The notes under the pieces: generated by a model
What the model was told of the DNA's origin: nothing
The model's input: the letters and a program-made list of their open reading frames with translations, nothing else
The model's database searches: none
Shown: positions 16,483-25,064 of the stretch, one piece after another
Position numbering within the stretch: the stretch's first letter is position 1
Layout: the number at the start of each line of letters is the position of its first letter
DNA from: MED-G105 sp050331095
Lineage (GTDB): Bacteria > Pseudomonadota > Alphaproteobacteria > Caulobacterales > Parvularculaceae
Direction: 5' to 3'
Assembly (NCBI GenBank): GCA_050331095.1
Contig: JBHJHE010000022.1
Span: 1-64,000 of the forward strand
Length of the DNA: 64,000 nt
Made by a program: the position numbers and the translations under genes

Positions 16483-16935
16483 TTGAGAAAACAGCCGCCA
16501 AAACCGCTGACGCCGCGCGAGACCGCGTCCCGCGCCGGGCTTTCCGTCTCCGCTCTGCATTTCTATGAGCGCCAGGGCCTCATCAAAGCTTGGCGGACGG
16601 ACGGCAACCAGCGCCGCTACGACCGCGCCGCGTTGCGTCGGCTCGGCGTCATCAAGGCCGCCCAGGCGCTTGGACTGCCCTTGTCGGAGATCAAAGCCCG
16701 GCTGGCGCCCCTGCCCCATGACCGCGCGCCGACCCAGGCCGGCTGGGCCCGCGTCGCCCGCCGGTGGCGCGCCGACCTTGATCAGCGGATCGTCCGCCTA
16801 GAACGGTTGCGCGACTGCCTCGACGGCTGCATCGGCTGCGGTTGCCTGTCGGTGAAGGCGTGCCCATTGCGAAACCCCGAGGATGCGATGGGCCTCGAAG
16901 GGTCGGGCGCTCGCTGGATCGAGCGCGACGACTAA
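16483..16935 (+). CDS. soxR: Redox-sensitive transcriptional activator SoxR
   Basis: 150 aa from a TTG start at 16483. MerR-type HTH at the N-terminus (TPRETASRAGLSVSALHFYE, then NQRRYDRAALRRL), a dimerisation helix, and the diagnostic [2Fe-2S] cluster loop CIGCGCLSVKAC with Cys116, 119, 121 and 127 (C-X2-C-X-C-X5-C). Oxidation of the cluster by redox-cycling compounds switches the promoter on. The divergent operator just upstream fits autoregulation and control of the small ORF. No soxS is present, as expected outside enterics. Confidence 0.95.
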   Translation: MRKQPPKPLTPRETASRAGLSVSALHFYERQGLIKAWRTDGNQRRYDRAALRRLGVIKAAQALGLPLSEIKARLAPLPHDRAPTQAGWARVARRWRADLDQRIVRLERLRDCLDGCIGCGCLSVKACPLRNPEDAMGLEGSGARWIERDD

Positions 16936-18188
16936 CGCCCGCTAGCGGCTCGATCGCGAACCGCTGCGGACGATCTCGCGACGCGCCGGAGCCGGCGCGC
17001 CTTCAACAGGGCCAATGGGATCGATGCGAAGACGCCCGCGAGCGCGCCCGCCAGCAATCCCTTCAACGCCAAGGAACGGTGCGACGAGGAAACGACGGCG
17101 GGCGGGGCGATCAGCGCCGCCAACGGATAGTCTTCGCCTTCGATGCGCGTTTCATAGGCGTCGAGGCGCGCCGCCGTGTTTCGATAGGCCTCCGCCGCTG
17201 CGACGCGCTCCGCGGCAAGCGCCGGGCGCGCAGCGGCTTGGCGGGCGAGCGTTCGAACGCGCGTCGCCGCAGCGTCCTGGCGCGCGGCGGCCGCCGTTCG
17301 CGCTGCGATCGCGCGCTCCGCGTCGGCGGCGGCGCCCTCGAGGCGCGCGGTCAAGAGCGCGCCGTACCGCGACCGGCGGCGGCGCGCGGCGTCTCGCGCC
17401 GCGACGACGACCTCGCTATCGTTTCTATACGTAATAAGCTTCGCTGCGACGCGCGCGAGGGCCTCGTCCAGTCGCGCGCAAGCGATCCTGAGGTCCATAT
17501 CGTCGCCATGGCGCGCGCACGAGGCGCCGCGCGGCCCGCCCAGGGCGGCCGCCTCGTCGCGCAGACGCGTGATCGCCTCGAGGCGCGCCGAAGCGGCGTC
17601 GGCGTCGACCTGCGCCGCGCGCGCCGTCTCGCTCGCCGCCGCCATCGCCCGGGCCGCATCGGCCCGAGCGGCGGCGAGGTCGCCGAACCTGTTGCCGGCG
17701 TCGATGTCGGCGATCTCGCCGTTCAGAAGATCAAGCCGGCGGCGCCGTTCCTCGCGCGCCGCGCGCAAGGCCGCGACGCGTTCGCCACCCGTGAACGCGT
17801 CGCGGCGAACGCCGAAGTACGCGTCGACGAGCGCGGCGAGCTGTTTCTCGCCTGCCTCGTCGTCGGCGCCAGTCCACCGAACACGAAGGATATCGGCCTC
17901 AGCGACCACATCCGCCCACACGCGCCGCCTCAAAGTCTCGGCGCTTGAGCCTGACGCCGCGGCGGCGCGGGCAAACGTCAAGGGCGCACCGAACAGCTCA
18001 AGCTCCGTTTGCAGACGACGCGCCGGCCCGTCGGCGTCCTCGGACGTCTCGGCGGCGGGCCCTGATATGAGCGCGCGCGCCTCGACCACGGACGCCGCCG
18101 GGGCCGCAAGGCCAAGGGCGAGGCCAAGCGCGCCGAACCCGACGAGCGGTCCGGCGAACGCCGGCCAATATCGCCGGAGACCGCTCAT
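16932..18188 (-). CDS. Wzz/PCP-type polysaccharide chain-length protein
   Basis: 418 aa. One membrane segment near the N-terminus (AFAGPLVGFGALGLALGLAA), a long alanine/arginine-rich coiled-coil periplasmic section, and a second membrane segment near the C-terminus (ALKGLLAGALAGVFASIPLALL): the layout of polysaccharide co-polymerases. It overlaps the export lipoprotein gene by 4 bp. No tyrosine-kinase domain is attached. It overlaps soxR by 4 bp at the 3' ends. Role in capsule or exopolysaccharide export is by family and pairing. Confidence 0.75.
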   Translation of the reverse strand: MSGLRRYWPAFAGPLVGFGALGLALGLAAPAASVVEARALISGPAAETSEDADGPARRLQTELELFGAPLTFARAAAASGSSAETLRRRVWADVVAEADILRVRWTGADDEAGEKQLAALVDAYFGVRRDAFTGGERVAALRAAREERRRRLDLLNGEIADIDAGNRFGDLAAARADAARAMAAASETARAAQVDADAASARLEAITRLRDEAAALGGPRGASCARHGDDMDLRIACARLDEALARVAAKLITYRNDSEVVVAARDAARRRRSRYGALLTARLEGAAADAERAIAARTAAAARQDAAATRVRTLARQAAARPALAAERVAAAEAYRNTAARLDAYETRIEGEDYPLAALIAPPAVVSSSHRSLALKGLLAGALAGVFASIPLALLKARRLRRVARSSAAVRDRAASGR

Positions 18189-18940
18189 TCGCCGCCCGCG
18201 TCGCGCAGTAAGCGGAGCACGTGGTCGACCTCCTCGCGCGCATCGGCCCGCCGTCCGGGGCCGCGCCCGACTCGCCGCAGCGGCGCGAAAACGATGTCGT
18301 CGGGCCGCACGAACGGCGGGCCCGGCGCATCGTCCCCCGACAACAACGCAGCGACGTCGACGACGAAACGCGTGAGCGCGCCGCGCTCGCGGCGCAGGAC
18401 GACGGCGAAACCGCTCGCCTCCGCGCTGAGCCCGCCGGCGCGCGCGACGACGTCGAGAACGCTCTGCGGCTCATCGAACGCGACTTCTCCTGGCGCGGCC
18501 ACGGCCCCGAGAACCCTCACGGCGGGCCGCGGCGGCGGGCTCGCCGTCTCCACAAGCGCGACCGAGGCTGTTGGCCGGCGCAGGACGTTCCGGTAAGCGT
18601 CCTCAATCGCCGCGGCGAGGGAGCCGACGTCGCGCCCGGCGGCGCGAACCGTTCCGACATGCGCCAGGGCGACGTCGCCCGCCGGCGACACGCGTTGCAC
18701 CCCGTCGAGCTCCGGCGCATGGGGAAAGGAGATCCGCACGGTATCCCCGGGCGACAGACCGATCGCCGCAACGCGCGCCTTGAAGTCGTCGATCGACCGG
18801 GCCGCCGCGTCGCGGTCGGCCAACTCGAGCGGCGCCGACGCGAGCGGCCCCGGCGGGAGCGGCCCCGGCGCGTCGCGGAAGACGGCGCAGCCCGCGATGA
18901 GCAGGCAGGCAAACAACGGTGCGGCGCGACGAGCGGCCAA
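18185..18940 (-). CDS. Polysaccharide export lipoprotein (Wza-like)
   Basis: 251 aa. Lipoprotein signal with lipobox LIAGC (Cys18). Poly_export domain: GLSPGDTVRISFPHAPEL, VSPAGDVALAHVGTV, ALVETA; then a SLBB-like segment VRVLGAVAAPGEVAFDEPQ with LDVVARAGGLSAEAS. Such proteins form the outer-membrane/periplasmic polysaccharide channel. It is co-transcribed with the Wzz-like gene (4-bp overlap). No glycosyltransferases are in the window, so the pair works with genes elsewhere. Confidence 0.85.
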   Translation of the reverse strand: MAARRAAPLFACLLIAGCAVFRDAPGPLPPGPLASAPLELADRDAAARSIDDFKARVAAIGLSPGDTVRISFPHAPELDGVQRVSPAGDVALAHVGTVRAAGRDVGSLAAAIEDAYRNVLRRPTASVALVETASPPPRPAVRVLGAVAAPGEVAFDEPQSVLDVVARAGGLSAEASGFAVVLRRERGALTRFVVDVAALLSGDDAPGPPFVRPDDIVFAPLRRVGRGPGRRADAREEVDHVLRLLRDAGGE

Positions 18941-19116
18941 AGCGGCGTCCCTTCAAAGTTAACCGCCAGCCCGCCGCAAGTTCCGCGCCGCCGCGTAGCT
19001 CGCCCCCGAGGTCACCGTGGGGTTCGCCTCGGCGAAGGCGCGGAGCAAGCCCGATTGCGCGGCCTCAGGCGGGCTGGTAGTTAACGAACAGGGGCATCGG
19101 TTGAGGGAGCTTGGAC

Positions 19117-19752
19117 ATGCGGAAAACCATCGCCGGCGCACTCGTTGCGCTCTTGGCAGCGACGGGTCCGGCAGCGGCTCAAAACGCCTGCATCGGCGGC
19201 GGCCTAAAGGTCGGCGATTTGACGCGAGCGACGAACCAAGCGGGCGCCGGCACGCTGGAATTCGTGCGTACGGTGAACGATCAGATCTTCGCGGCGGGAA
19301 CGACCGCGGAGGACATCAATTACGGCGCTGTGTTCGTCGATTGCGACAACGCCGCGTCTCCCGATCGGGCGACCTGCGGCAGCGTTTCGCTGATCTCTTT
19401 CTTCGGCTTTGCGCGCGGGGCGCCGGTCGACCTCGTCAATGCGTGGAACAACGACCAGTTTCTCCAGGCCTATATCGACGAAGACGGCGACCCGACGCTG
19501 CAGCATTACCTGATCGCGCCGTGCGGCGCGTCCACCGGCGACCTCGCCGCGAACATGGATTTCTGGCGCCGCTCCGTGCTTCAGTTCGCCGTGCTGATGT
19601 CGAGCGAAGGCCGCACGTCGGTGCGCAATCAGGTCTCCGCCAGCGGCGATGACGCCCGCGCCTTCAACGCGGCGGGCCGGGCAATCAGAACGAGCGGCAA
19701 GCCGGCCTTCAAGAACGTGTTCGAAGACGCCGCGGCGACCCCGCGCTACTGA
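19117..19752 (+). CDS. Secreted hypothetical protein (211 aa)
   Basis: ATG 19117 preceded by GAGGGAG; an upstream TTG (19111) is less likely. Signal peptide MRKTIAGALVALLAATGPAAAQ. The mature part has four cysteines (NACIGG, VDCDN, ATCGSV, APCGAS) that could form disulfides in the periplasm, and a DQFLQAYIDEDGDPTL segment. I do not recognise the family. Expressed alone, between the Wza-like gene (divergent) and lrp (convergent). Confidence 0.65.
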   Translation: MRKTIAGALVALLAATGPAAAQNACIGGGLKVGDLTRATNQAGAGTLEFVRTVNDQIFAAGTTAEDINYGAVFVDCDNAASPDRATCGSVSLISFFGFARGAPVDLVNAWNNDQFLQAYIDEDGDPTLQHYLIAPCGASTGDLAANMDFWRRSVLQFAVLMSSEGRTSVRNQVSASGDDARAFNAAGRAIRTSGKPAFKNVFEDAAATPRY

Positions 19753-19779
19753 GACGGCCCTCGCGTTCGTCGCGCCGCG

Positions 19780-20259
19780 TCAGTCGCGACTGGCGTAGTC
19801 GAGCGGCAGTTCGGTCGTCGACTTTAGCCGCTCCATTGAAAAGCTGACGCTAACGTCGGACAGGTCGACGATCCGTATCAGGCGTTTATAGATCTCATCG
19901 TAGCCCTCCATGTCGGGCGACACGATCTTCATCAGGTAGTCGATGTCGCCGGTCATCCGGTGGCATTCGACGACCTCGGGAATGCGCTTCACCGCCTCGC
20001 TGAACTTCCTCGCCCAGGCTTCGGTGTGGTGAGCCGTGCGGATGTGGACATAGCCGACGAGCTTCAGGCCGACGGCGGCGGGATCCACGAGGGCGACTTT
20101 CTTCTCGATGACGCCGGCCGCCTGCATTTTCTTAATCCGCTTCCAGCATGGCGTCTGCGACACGCCGGCCTGGGCGGCCACCTCAGCGATCGACGCATCG
20201 GCGTTCTCCTGAAGCGCGGCGAGGATTGCGAGGTCAATCGCGTCGAGTTTCTTCGTCAT
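19780..20259 (-). CDS. Lrp/AsnC-family transcriptional regulator
   Basis: 159 aa from ATG 20259. N-terminal HTH: LDAIDLAILAALQENA, IAEVAAQAGVSQTPCWKRIKKM; C-terminal RAM domain: VGYVHIRTA, ECHRMTGDIDYLMKIV, and a conserved VSFSMERLKSTTELPL end. Feast/famine-type regulator; target unknown. The TPCWKRIKK recognition helix resembles alphaproteobacterial Lrp members controlling amino-acid metabolism. Confidence 0.92.
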   Translation of the reverse strand: MTKKLDAIDLAILAALQENADASIAEVAAQAGVSQTPCWKRIKKMQAAGVIEKKVALVDPAAVGLKLVGYVHIRTAHHTEAWARKFSEAVKRIPEVVECHRMTGDIDYLMKIVSPDMEGYDEIYKRLIRIVDLSDVSVSFSMERLKSTTELPLDYASRD

Positions 20260-20375
20260 TTCACGCTTATCGGGGGAAATTGTCGCCCACTTTAGGTTTT
20301 CTAGGCCGAGATTTAGGAAGAAGCAATTCCTCCCCGCGGGCATGATCCGGTGAGACGGCGAGGGAAACGTAGGCG

Positions 20376-20615
20376 ATGAAACGGTTGTTCACCGAGCACC
20401 CCGAGACGATCGGCGAGACGTACACCGAACATTTTGGCCAGGCGACGTCGTTTGGGACCGAGATGATCGTATGTGGCCTAGCCTGCATCGTGCACGGATT
20501 CCTGCCGTTCGTATTCGAGAAAACCGGGAGCGACGCGATCGTCCGGCTTCATCGCCGCATGGTGACGCACCGCGATCGCCGCAACGCCAGCTACGCCGCC
20601 GTCCCGGCGGAGTAA
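20376..20615 (+). CDS. DUF6356 family small membrane protein
   Basis: 79 aa from ATG 20376. Sequence pattern HPETIGETYTEHF, then FGTEMIVCGLACIVHGFLPF (one or two short hydrophobic helices) and TGSDAIVRLHRRMV matches the DUF6356 family, sometimes labelled capsule-related. Function unknown. It stands alone between divergent lrp and the SDR gene. Confidence 0.75.
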   Translation: MKRLFTEHPETIGETYTEHFGQATSFGTEMIVCGLACIVHGFLPFVFEKTGSDAIVRLHRRMVTHRDRRNASYAAVPAE

Positions 20616-20655
20616 CGCCTCATCCAACCGCTCGCCGCGCCCCGTATGCGCAGGC

Positions 20656-21348
20656 GTGACATCATCAACGAACCATCTTTCCGCCCTTGTCATCGGCGCG
20701 TCGGGCGGCATTGGCGCCGCGGTCGTCGAGGCTCTTGAGGCGGACGCGCGATATGGTCGCGTCGAGGGCCTTAGCCGACGCGGCGACGGCCTCGACCTGA
20801 CCGACGAGCGGCGCGTCGCAGACGCCGCGGCGGCCTTCGACGACGCCGCCTTCGATCTCATCTTCAACGCCACGGGCGTCCTCGCCGCGGCTGACGAAAC
20901 GCCGGAGAAGTCATTCGCGGCGATCGACCCGGAAACGATGGCGCGCGTTTTCGCCGTCAACACGATCGGCGCCGCCCTCGCCTTCAAACATTTTGCGCCC
21001 CTGCTCGCGCGCAGCGAACGCTCCGCGTTCGCCACACTGTCGGCGCGGGTCGGATCCATCGGCGACAACCGCCATGGCGGATGGATGAGCTATCGCGCGT
21101 CGAAAGCGGCCCTAAACCAGCTCGTGCGGTGCGCCGCGGTCGAGATCGGCCGCAACCGGCCGGACGCCGTCGTCGTCGCGTTGCATCCGGGCACGATCGA
21201 AACGCCCCTCACCCGGCGCTTCGCTCGCGGGCGCTACACGGCGAGCGCCGACGAGGCCGCGCGCGACCTTCTAGACGTCATAGACAAGCTTAACCCCGAC
21301 CAGTCAGGCGGGTTTTTCGACTACGCCGGCGACGAGATCCCGTGGTGA
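20656..21348 (+). CDS. Short-chain dehydrogenase/reductase (CsgA-like)
   Basis: 230 aa, GTG start at 20656. Rossmann fold: ALVIGASGGIGAAVVEAL (nucleotide loop), FNATGV (NAG-like), and catalytic SYRASKAALNQL (Y-x-x-x-K), followed by LHPGTIETPLT. Oxidoreductase of unknown substrate, close to the C-factor/CsgA-like group. Its TGA overlaps the photolyase GTG, so the two form an operon. Confidence 0.88.
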   Translation: MTSSTNHLSALVIGASGGIGAAVVEALEADARYGRVEGLSRRGDGLDLTDERRVADAAAAFDDAAFDLIFNATGVLAAADETPEKSFAAIDPETMARVFAVNTIGAALAFKHFAPLLARSERSAFATLSARVGSIGDNRHGGWMSYRASKAALNQLVRCAAVEIGRNRPDAVVVALHPGTIETPLTRRFARGRYTASADEAARDLLDVIDKLNPDQSGGFFDYAGDEIPW

Positions 21349-22898
21349 GCCGCGACAAGGCCGAACGCCTGATCCTTGTTCTCGGCGATCAGTTGAGCCA
21401 CGGGATCGCCAGCTTGCGCGCCGGCGACAAGTCCAGCGACGTCGTCGTCATGGGCGAGTTGCGCGACGAAGCGTCGTACGTCGATCACCATAAAAAGAAA
21501 CTTATCTTCATCTTCTCCGCCATGCGCCATTTCGCCGACGAGCTGCGCTCGAAGGACTGGCGCGTCGACTACGCCCGCCTCGACGACGACGCGCCTCACG
21601 CAAGCTTCACCGACCTCGTCGGCGCCGCGGTCGAGCGCTACGGAGCCTCGGAGGTCGTCGTCGTCGAAGCGGGCGAATGGCGCGTGCGACGAGAGATCGA
21701 GGGATGGCCGGACCGGCGCGACGTCGACGTGACGATCCTCGACGACAACCGCTTCGTCTGCGGCCTCGATGAATTCAACGCCTGGGCGGACGGTCGGAAA
21801 TCGCTCCGCATGGAGTATTTCTACCGCGAGATGCGCAGGAAGACCGGCCTCCTGATGGACGGCGACGAGCCCGTCGGCGGACGATGGAACTATGACGCGG
21901 AAAACCGAAAGCCCGCCGGCTCGGACTTTTCGTCGCCGGAGCCCTTAAAGGCAGCGCCGGACAAGACGACAAGAGACGTCATCAAGCTCGTCGAAGAGGC
22001 GTTTCCGGATCGCTTCGGCGACGCGACGCCCTTCTGGTTCGCGGTGACGCGCAAAGACGCCCGCAAGGCGCTAAAATCGTTCGTCGACGAACGGCTCGCC
22101 GAGTTCGGCGACTTTCAGGACGCCATGTTGACGGACGATAAGTTCCTGAACCATTCGCTGATCTCGCTTTACGTCAATGCGGGCCTTCTCGATCCGCTCG
22201 AAGCGTGCGAGGCGGCCGCGGCCGCTTACGACGCCGGCGCGGCGCCCCTGAACGCCGTCGAAGGGTTCATCCGCCAGATCATCGGCTGGCGCGAATACGT
22301 CCGCGGGATTTATTGGCGCGAGGGCGCGGACTACGTCTCGCGAAACTATTTCGGCGCCGACAGGCCCCTGCCCGACTTTTACTGGACGGCCGACACCGAC
22401 ATGGCGTGCGTCGCTGCGGTCGTGTCGCAGACGCGCGAGGAGGCCTACGCCCACCACATCCAGCGGTTGATGGTCACCGGAACCTTCGCGCTGATCGCGG
22501 GCCTCGACCCGCATGCGGTGCACGAATGGTATTTATCCGTCTACGCCGACGCCTATGAGTGGGTCGAAGCTCCGAACGTCGTCGGTATGGCGCTTTACGC
22601 CGATGGCGGCGTTCTGGCGTCGAAGCCCTACGCGGCGAGCGGCGCGTACATCAATCGCATGTCGGACTATTGCAAGACATGCAGCTACGCCGTCACAAAG
22701 AAAACGGAGGACGACGCCTGTCCGTTCAATGCGTTGTACTGGGATTTTCTCGTGCGGCACCGCGACAAACTCGGCGAAAACGGCCGGTTGTCGCGGGTCT
22801 ACCAGAACTGGGCGCGCATGTCGGACGCGACGAAAAAAGCCTACCGCGCCCGCGCGAAAGACGTGCTCGCCCGTCTTGACGCGGGCGAGCGCCTGTAA
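21345..22898 (+). CDS. Iron-sulfur bacterial photolyase/cryptochrome (FeS-BCP, PhrB-like)
   Basis: About 517 aa; GTG at 21345 gives a GTGA overlap with the SDR stop, with GTG 21342 as the alternative. N-terminal LILVLGDQLSHGIAS and the C-terminal FAD region (GWREYVRGIYW, HHIQRLMVTGTFALIAGLDP, YADAYEWVEAPNVVGMALYA) mark the deoxyribodipyrimidine photolyase-related family. Cysteines in YCKTCSY and DACPFN plus one upstream fit the [4Fe-4S] ligands of PhrB, a (6-4) photolyase. Uses light to repair UV lesions. Confidence 0.92.
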   Translation: MSRDKAERLILVLGDQLSHGIASLRAGDKSSDVVVMGELRDEASYVDHHKKKLIFIFSAMRHFADELRSKDWRVDYARLDDDAPHASFTDLVGAAVERYGASEVVVVEAGEWRVRREIEGWPDRRDVDVTILDDNRFVCGLDEFNAWADGRKSLRMEYFYREMRRKTGLLMDGDEPVGGRWNYDAENRKPAGSDFSSPEPLKAAPDKTTRDVIKLVEEAFPDRFGDATPFWFAVTRKDARKALKSFVDERLAEFGDFQDAMLTDDKFLNHSLISLYVNAGLLDPLEACEAAAAAYDAGAAPLNAVEGFIRQIIGWREYVRGIYWREGADYVSRNYFGADRPLPDFYWTADTDMACVAAVVSQTREEAYAHHIQRLMVTGTFALIAGLDPHAVHEWYLSVYADAYEWVEAPNVVGMALYADGGVLASKPYAASGAYINRMSDYCKTCSYAVTKKTEDDACPFNALYWDFLVRHRDKLGENGRLSRVYQNWARMSDATKKAYRARAKDVLARLDAGERL

Positions 22899-22901
22899 CG
22901 C

Positions 22902-23591
22902 CTAGATCGAGAGGCGATAGCCCCCCTGCTCCGTCAACAGAATGGTCGCGCTCGACGGGTTAGGCTCGATCTTCTGACGGAGGCGATAAACGTGCGTCTC
23001 CAGCGTGTGCGTCGTCACGCCGGAATTGTAGCCCCAGACTTCGTCGAGAAGAACGTCGCGCGTCACCGGCTTGCCGCCGGCGCGATAAAGATACTTCAGG
23101 ATCGACGTCTCTTTCTCGGTCAGCCGGATTTTCTTGTCTTCCTCCGACACCATCATTTTGACGGACGGGCGAAACTCGTACGGACCGATCTTGAAGACCG
23201 CGTCTTCGCTCTGCTCGTGGCTGCGCAAGTGCGCGCGGACCCGAGCGAGGAGGACGGCGAACTTGAACGGCTTCGTGACGTAGTCGTTGGCGCCTGAGTT
23301 AAGGCCAAGGACCTGATCGGCGTCGCTGTCCGCCCCCGTCAGCATAATGATCGGCGACTTAAAGCCGTTCTTGCGCATCACCTCGCAGGCCTCGCGCCCG
23401 TCCATGTCGGGCAAGCCGACGTCCAGAAGGACGAGGTCGATATGGGCCTCCTCCTTCGCCTTGGCGCTGCCGTCCTGGGCCGTCGCGAAGGCCTCCACGG
23501 CGAAATCATCGTGTACGGCGAATTGCTCAAGGAGCGTTTCCCGAAGCAGATCGTCGTCGTCGACAAGCACAATTCGACGCGCTCTCGTCAT
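22902..23591 (-). CDS. OmpR-family response regulator, CenR-like
   Basis: 229 aa from ATG 23591, behind GAGGGAAGAG. Receiver domain with acidic cluster VDDDD and phospho-acceptor Asp57 in LVLLDVGLPDMDG, TGADSDAD, and Lys in YVTKPFKF; DNA-binding winged helix at the C-terminus with EVWGYNSGVTTHTLETHVYR. From memory this is close to CenR, the essential alphaproteobacterial envelope regulator of Caulobacter. No histidine kinase (CenK) is adjacent. The regulator family is certain; the CenR assignment is moderate. Confidence 0.85.
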   Translation of the reverse strand: MTRARRIVLVDDDDLLRETLLEQFAVHDDFAVEAFATAQDGSAKAKEEAHIDLVLLDVGLPDMDGREACEVMRKNGFKSPIIMLTGADSDADQVLGLNSGANDYVTKPFKFAVLLARVRAHLRSHEQSEDAVFKIGPYEFRPSVKMMVSEEDKKIRLTEKETSILKYLYRAGGKPVTRDVLLDEVWGYNSGVTTHTLETHVYRLRQKIEPNPSSATILLTEQGGYRLSI

Positions 23592-23689
23592 TTGTCTCTT
23601 CCCTCTTAGGCTTCGTTCGCCGATGTAGCGCGCGCCAAAACGACGCAAAAATCAAAACACGGTCAACAAGCCGTGACGCGGACGCGAGT

Positions 23690-24415
23690 TCAAGTCGGCC
23701 GCGGACCGAAGATCTCCGTCCCAATTCGCTCCAAGGTCGCGCCGAGCTGAGCCGCGGTTTCGAAGTCGCCGCTCATGCCCATGCTGAGCGACGGCAGACC
23801 CGACCGGTCCGCGAGCTTCGCCAGAAGCGCGAAATGGGGGGCCGGCGGCTCGTTCGCGGGCGGAATGCACATGAGGCCCTCAACCGGCAGGCCAAGCTCG
23901 TCCGTGCAGAATGCGACGAAGTCCGCGGCGTCCTCCGGCGCGATCCCCGCCTTTTGGGGCTCCGCGCCAGTGTTCACCTGAACGAGGCACGTCGGCCGGC
24001 GGTTCTGGCGCGCCGTCTCCGACGCGAGGACCCGGGCGATTTTCTCCCGGTCCACGGTGTCGATAGCGTCGAATAGCGCCACGGCGTCGGCCGCTTTATT
24101 GGACTGCAACGGGCCGACAAGGCGCAATTCGACGCCGGGAAAGCGCGTCTTCAGATCCGGCCATTTCGCTCGCGCCTCCTGGACGCGGTTCTCCCCAAAC
24201 GTGCGGCAGCCGGCCTCTAGAACCGGAATGATCGCCTCGGCGCCGTGTTTTTTCGACACCGCAACGATCTTGGCGGCGTCGGGGCTTCGGCCCGCTTCGG
24301 CCAACGCCTTGCGAAGCCGCTTGGAGACCGCCGCGAGGTTTTCGCGCGGATCGGCGCTCGCGCCGCGCGCGGCGGCGTCGTAGCGTCCCCCGGCCGTCGC
24401 GTCGAAAGTGGTCAT
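23690..24415 (-). CDS. PLP homeostasis protein, YggS/PLPBP family
   Basis: 241 aa. Single-domain alanine-racemase-like barrel that carries pyridoxal phosphate without known catalysis. PLP lysine in IVAVSK (Lys55), FGENRVQEA, LVGPLQSNKA, CLVQVNTGAEPQKAG, SMGMSGDFETAAQLG. The N-terminal ~23 residues are an extension before the conserved ENLAAV. Its ATG (24413-24415) overlaps the divergent tenI ATG, leaving no room for a leader between them. Confidence 0.93.
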   Translation of the reverse strand: MTTFDATAGGRYDAAARGASADPRENLAAVSKRLRKALAEAGRSPDAAKIVAVSKKHGAEAIIPVLEAGCRTFGENRVQEARAKWPDLKTRFPGVELRLVGPLQSNKAADAVALFDAIDTVDREKIARVLASETARQNRRPTCLVQVNTGAEPQKAGIAPEDAADFVAFCTDELGLPVEGLMCIPPANEPPAPHFALLAKLADRSGLPSLSMGMSGDFETAAQLGATLERIGTEIFGPRPT

Positions 24416-25064
24416 GCCTCAACCGCCAACGCTTGTGGATCCTTCCCAAAGTGGCGCAGCGCCCCGGCGCCGGATCGCCGAGCTCGCCGCCGCCGCCGAT
24501 CGGATCGCTCGCGCCTCAGGCGTCCCGAACGCGCCCTTCTCCCTCGCGTTCTTAACAGACCGCAAGCGCGTTCCAACGCCCGACGCGATCGTTCGTCCCA
24601 TGCCGCGCGGCACGGCGGCGATCCTCCGAGACTACGACGCGCCGAGGCGCGCCGCCCTCGCCGCGCGCCTCGTCGCGATTTGCCGCCGCCGCGGCGTTCT
24701 GTTTCTCGTCGCCGGCGACGCCGAGCTTGCGCGCGCCGTCGGGGCGGACGGCGTTCACCTATCGGCCCGGTCGAGCCGCCCGCCCCTTTCGCGAACGCCG
24801 GGTCTTCTCACCGTATCGTGCCATGACCGCGAAGAGATGAGCCGCGCAGCCGCGTGGGGCGCCGACGCCGTTTTCTTGTCGCCGATCTTCCCGACGTTGA
24901 GCCATCCCGGCGCGGCCGTGCTTGGGCCGGCGGGTTTTCGCGCGCTGGCGGCGGCTCAGAAAACGCCCGTGCTGGCGCTCGGCGGCGTTGACGCGGGTAA
25001 CGCCGGCAGCCTCGCCGGGCGCAACATCGTCGGCTTCGGCGCGATCGGCGCGTTCGCCGGCTAG
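24414..25064 (+). CDS. Thiamine-phosphate synthase/TenI-like protein
   Basis: 216 aa from ATG 24414 (GTG 24408 possible). TIM-barrel of the ThiE/TenI family: FLVAGDAELARAVGADGVHL, AAAWGADAVFLSPIFPT, GPAGFRALAA, LALGGVDAGNAG. Alphaproteobacterial members are often annotated thiamine phosphate synthase; without other thi genes nearby it may be TenI-like. Divergent from yggS with overlapping start codons; its stop overlaps the porin stop. Confidence 0.8.
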   Translation: MPQPPTLVDPSQSGAAPRRRIAELAAAADRIARASGVPNAPFSLAFLTDRKRVPTPDAIVRPMPRGTAAILRDYDAPRRAALAARLVAICRRRGVLFLVAGDAELARAVGADGVHLSARSSRPPLSRTPGLLTVSCHDREEMSRAAAWGADAVFLSPIFPTLSHPGAAVLGPAGFRALAAAQKTPVLALGGVDAGNAGSLAGRNIVGFGAIGAFAG

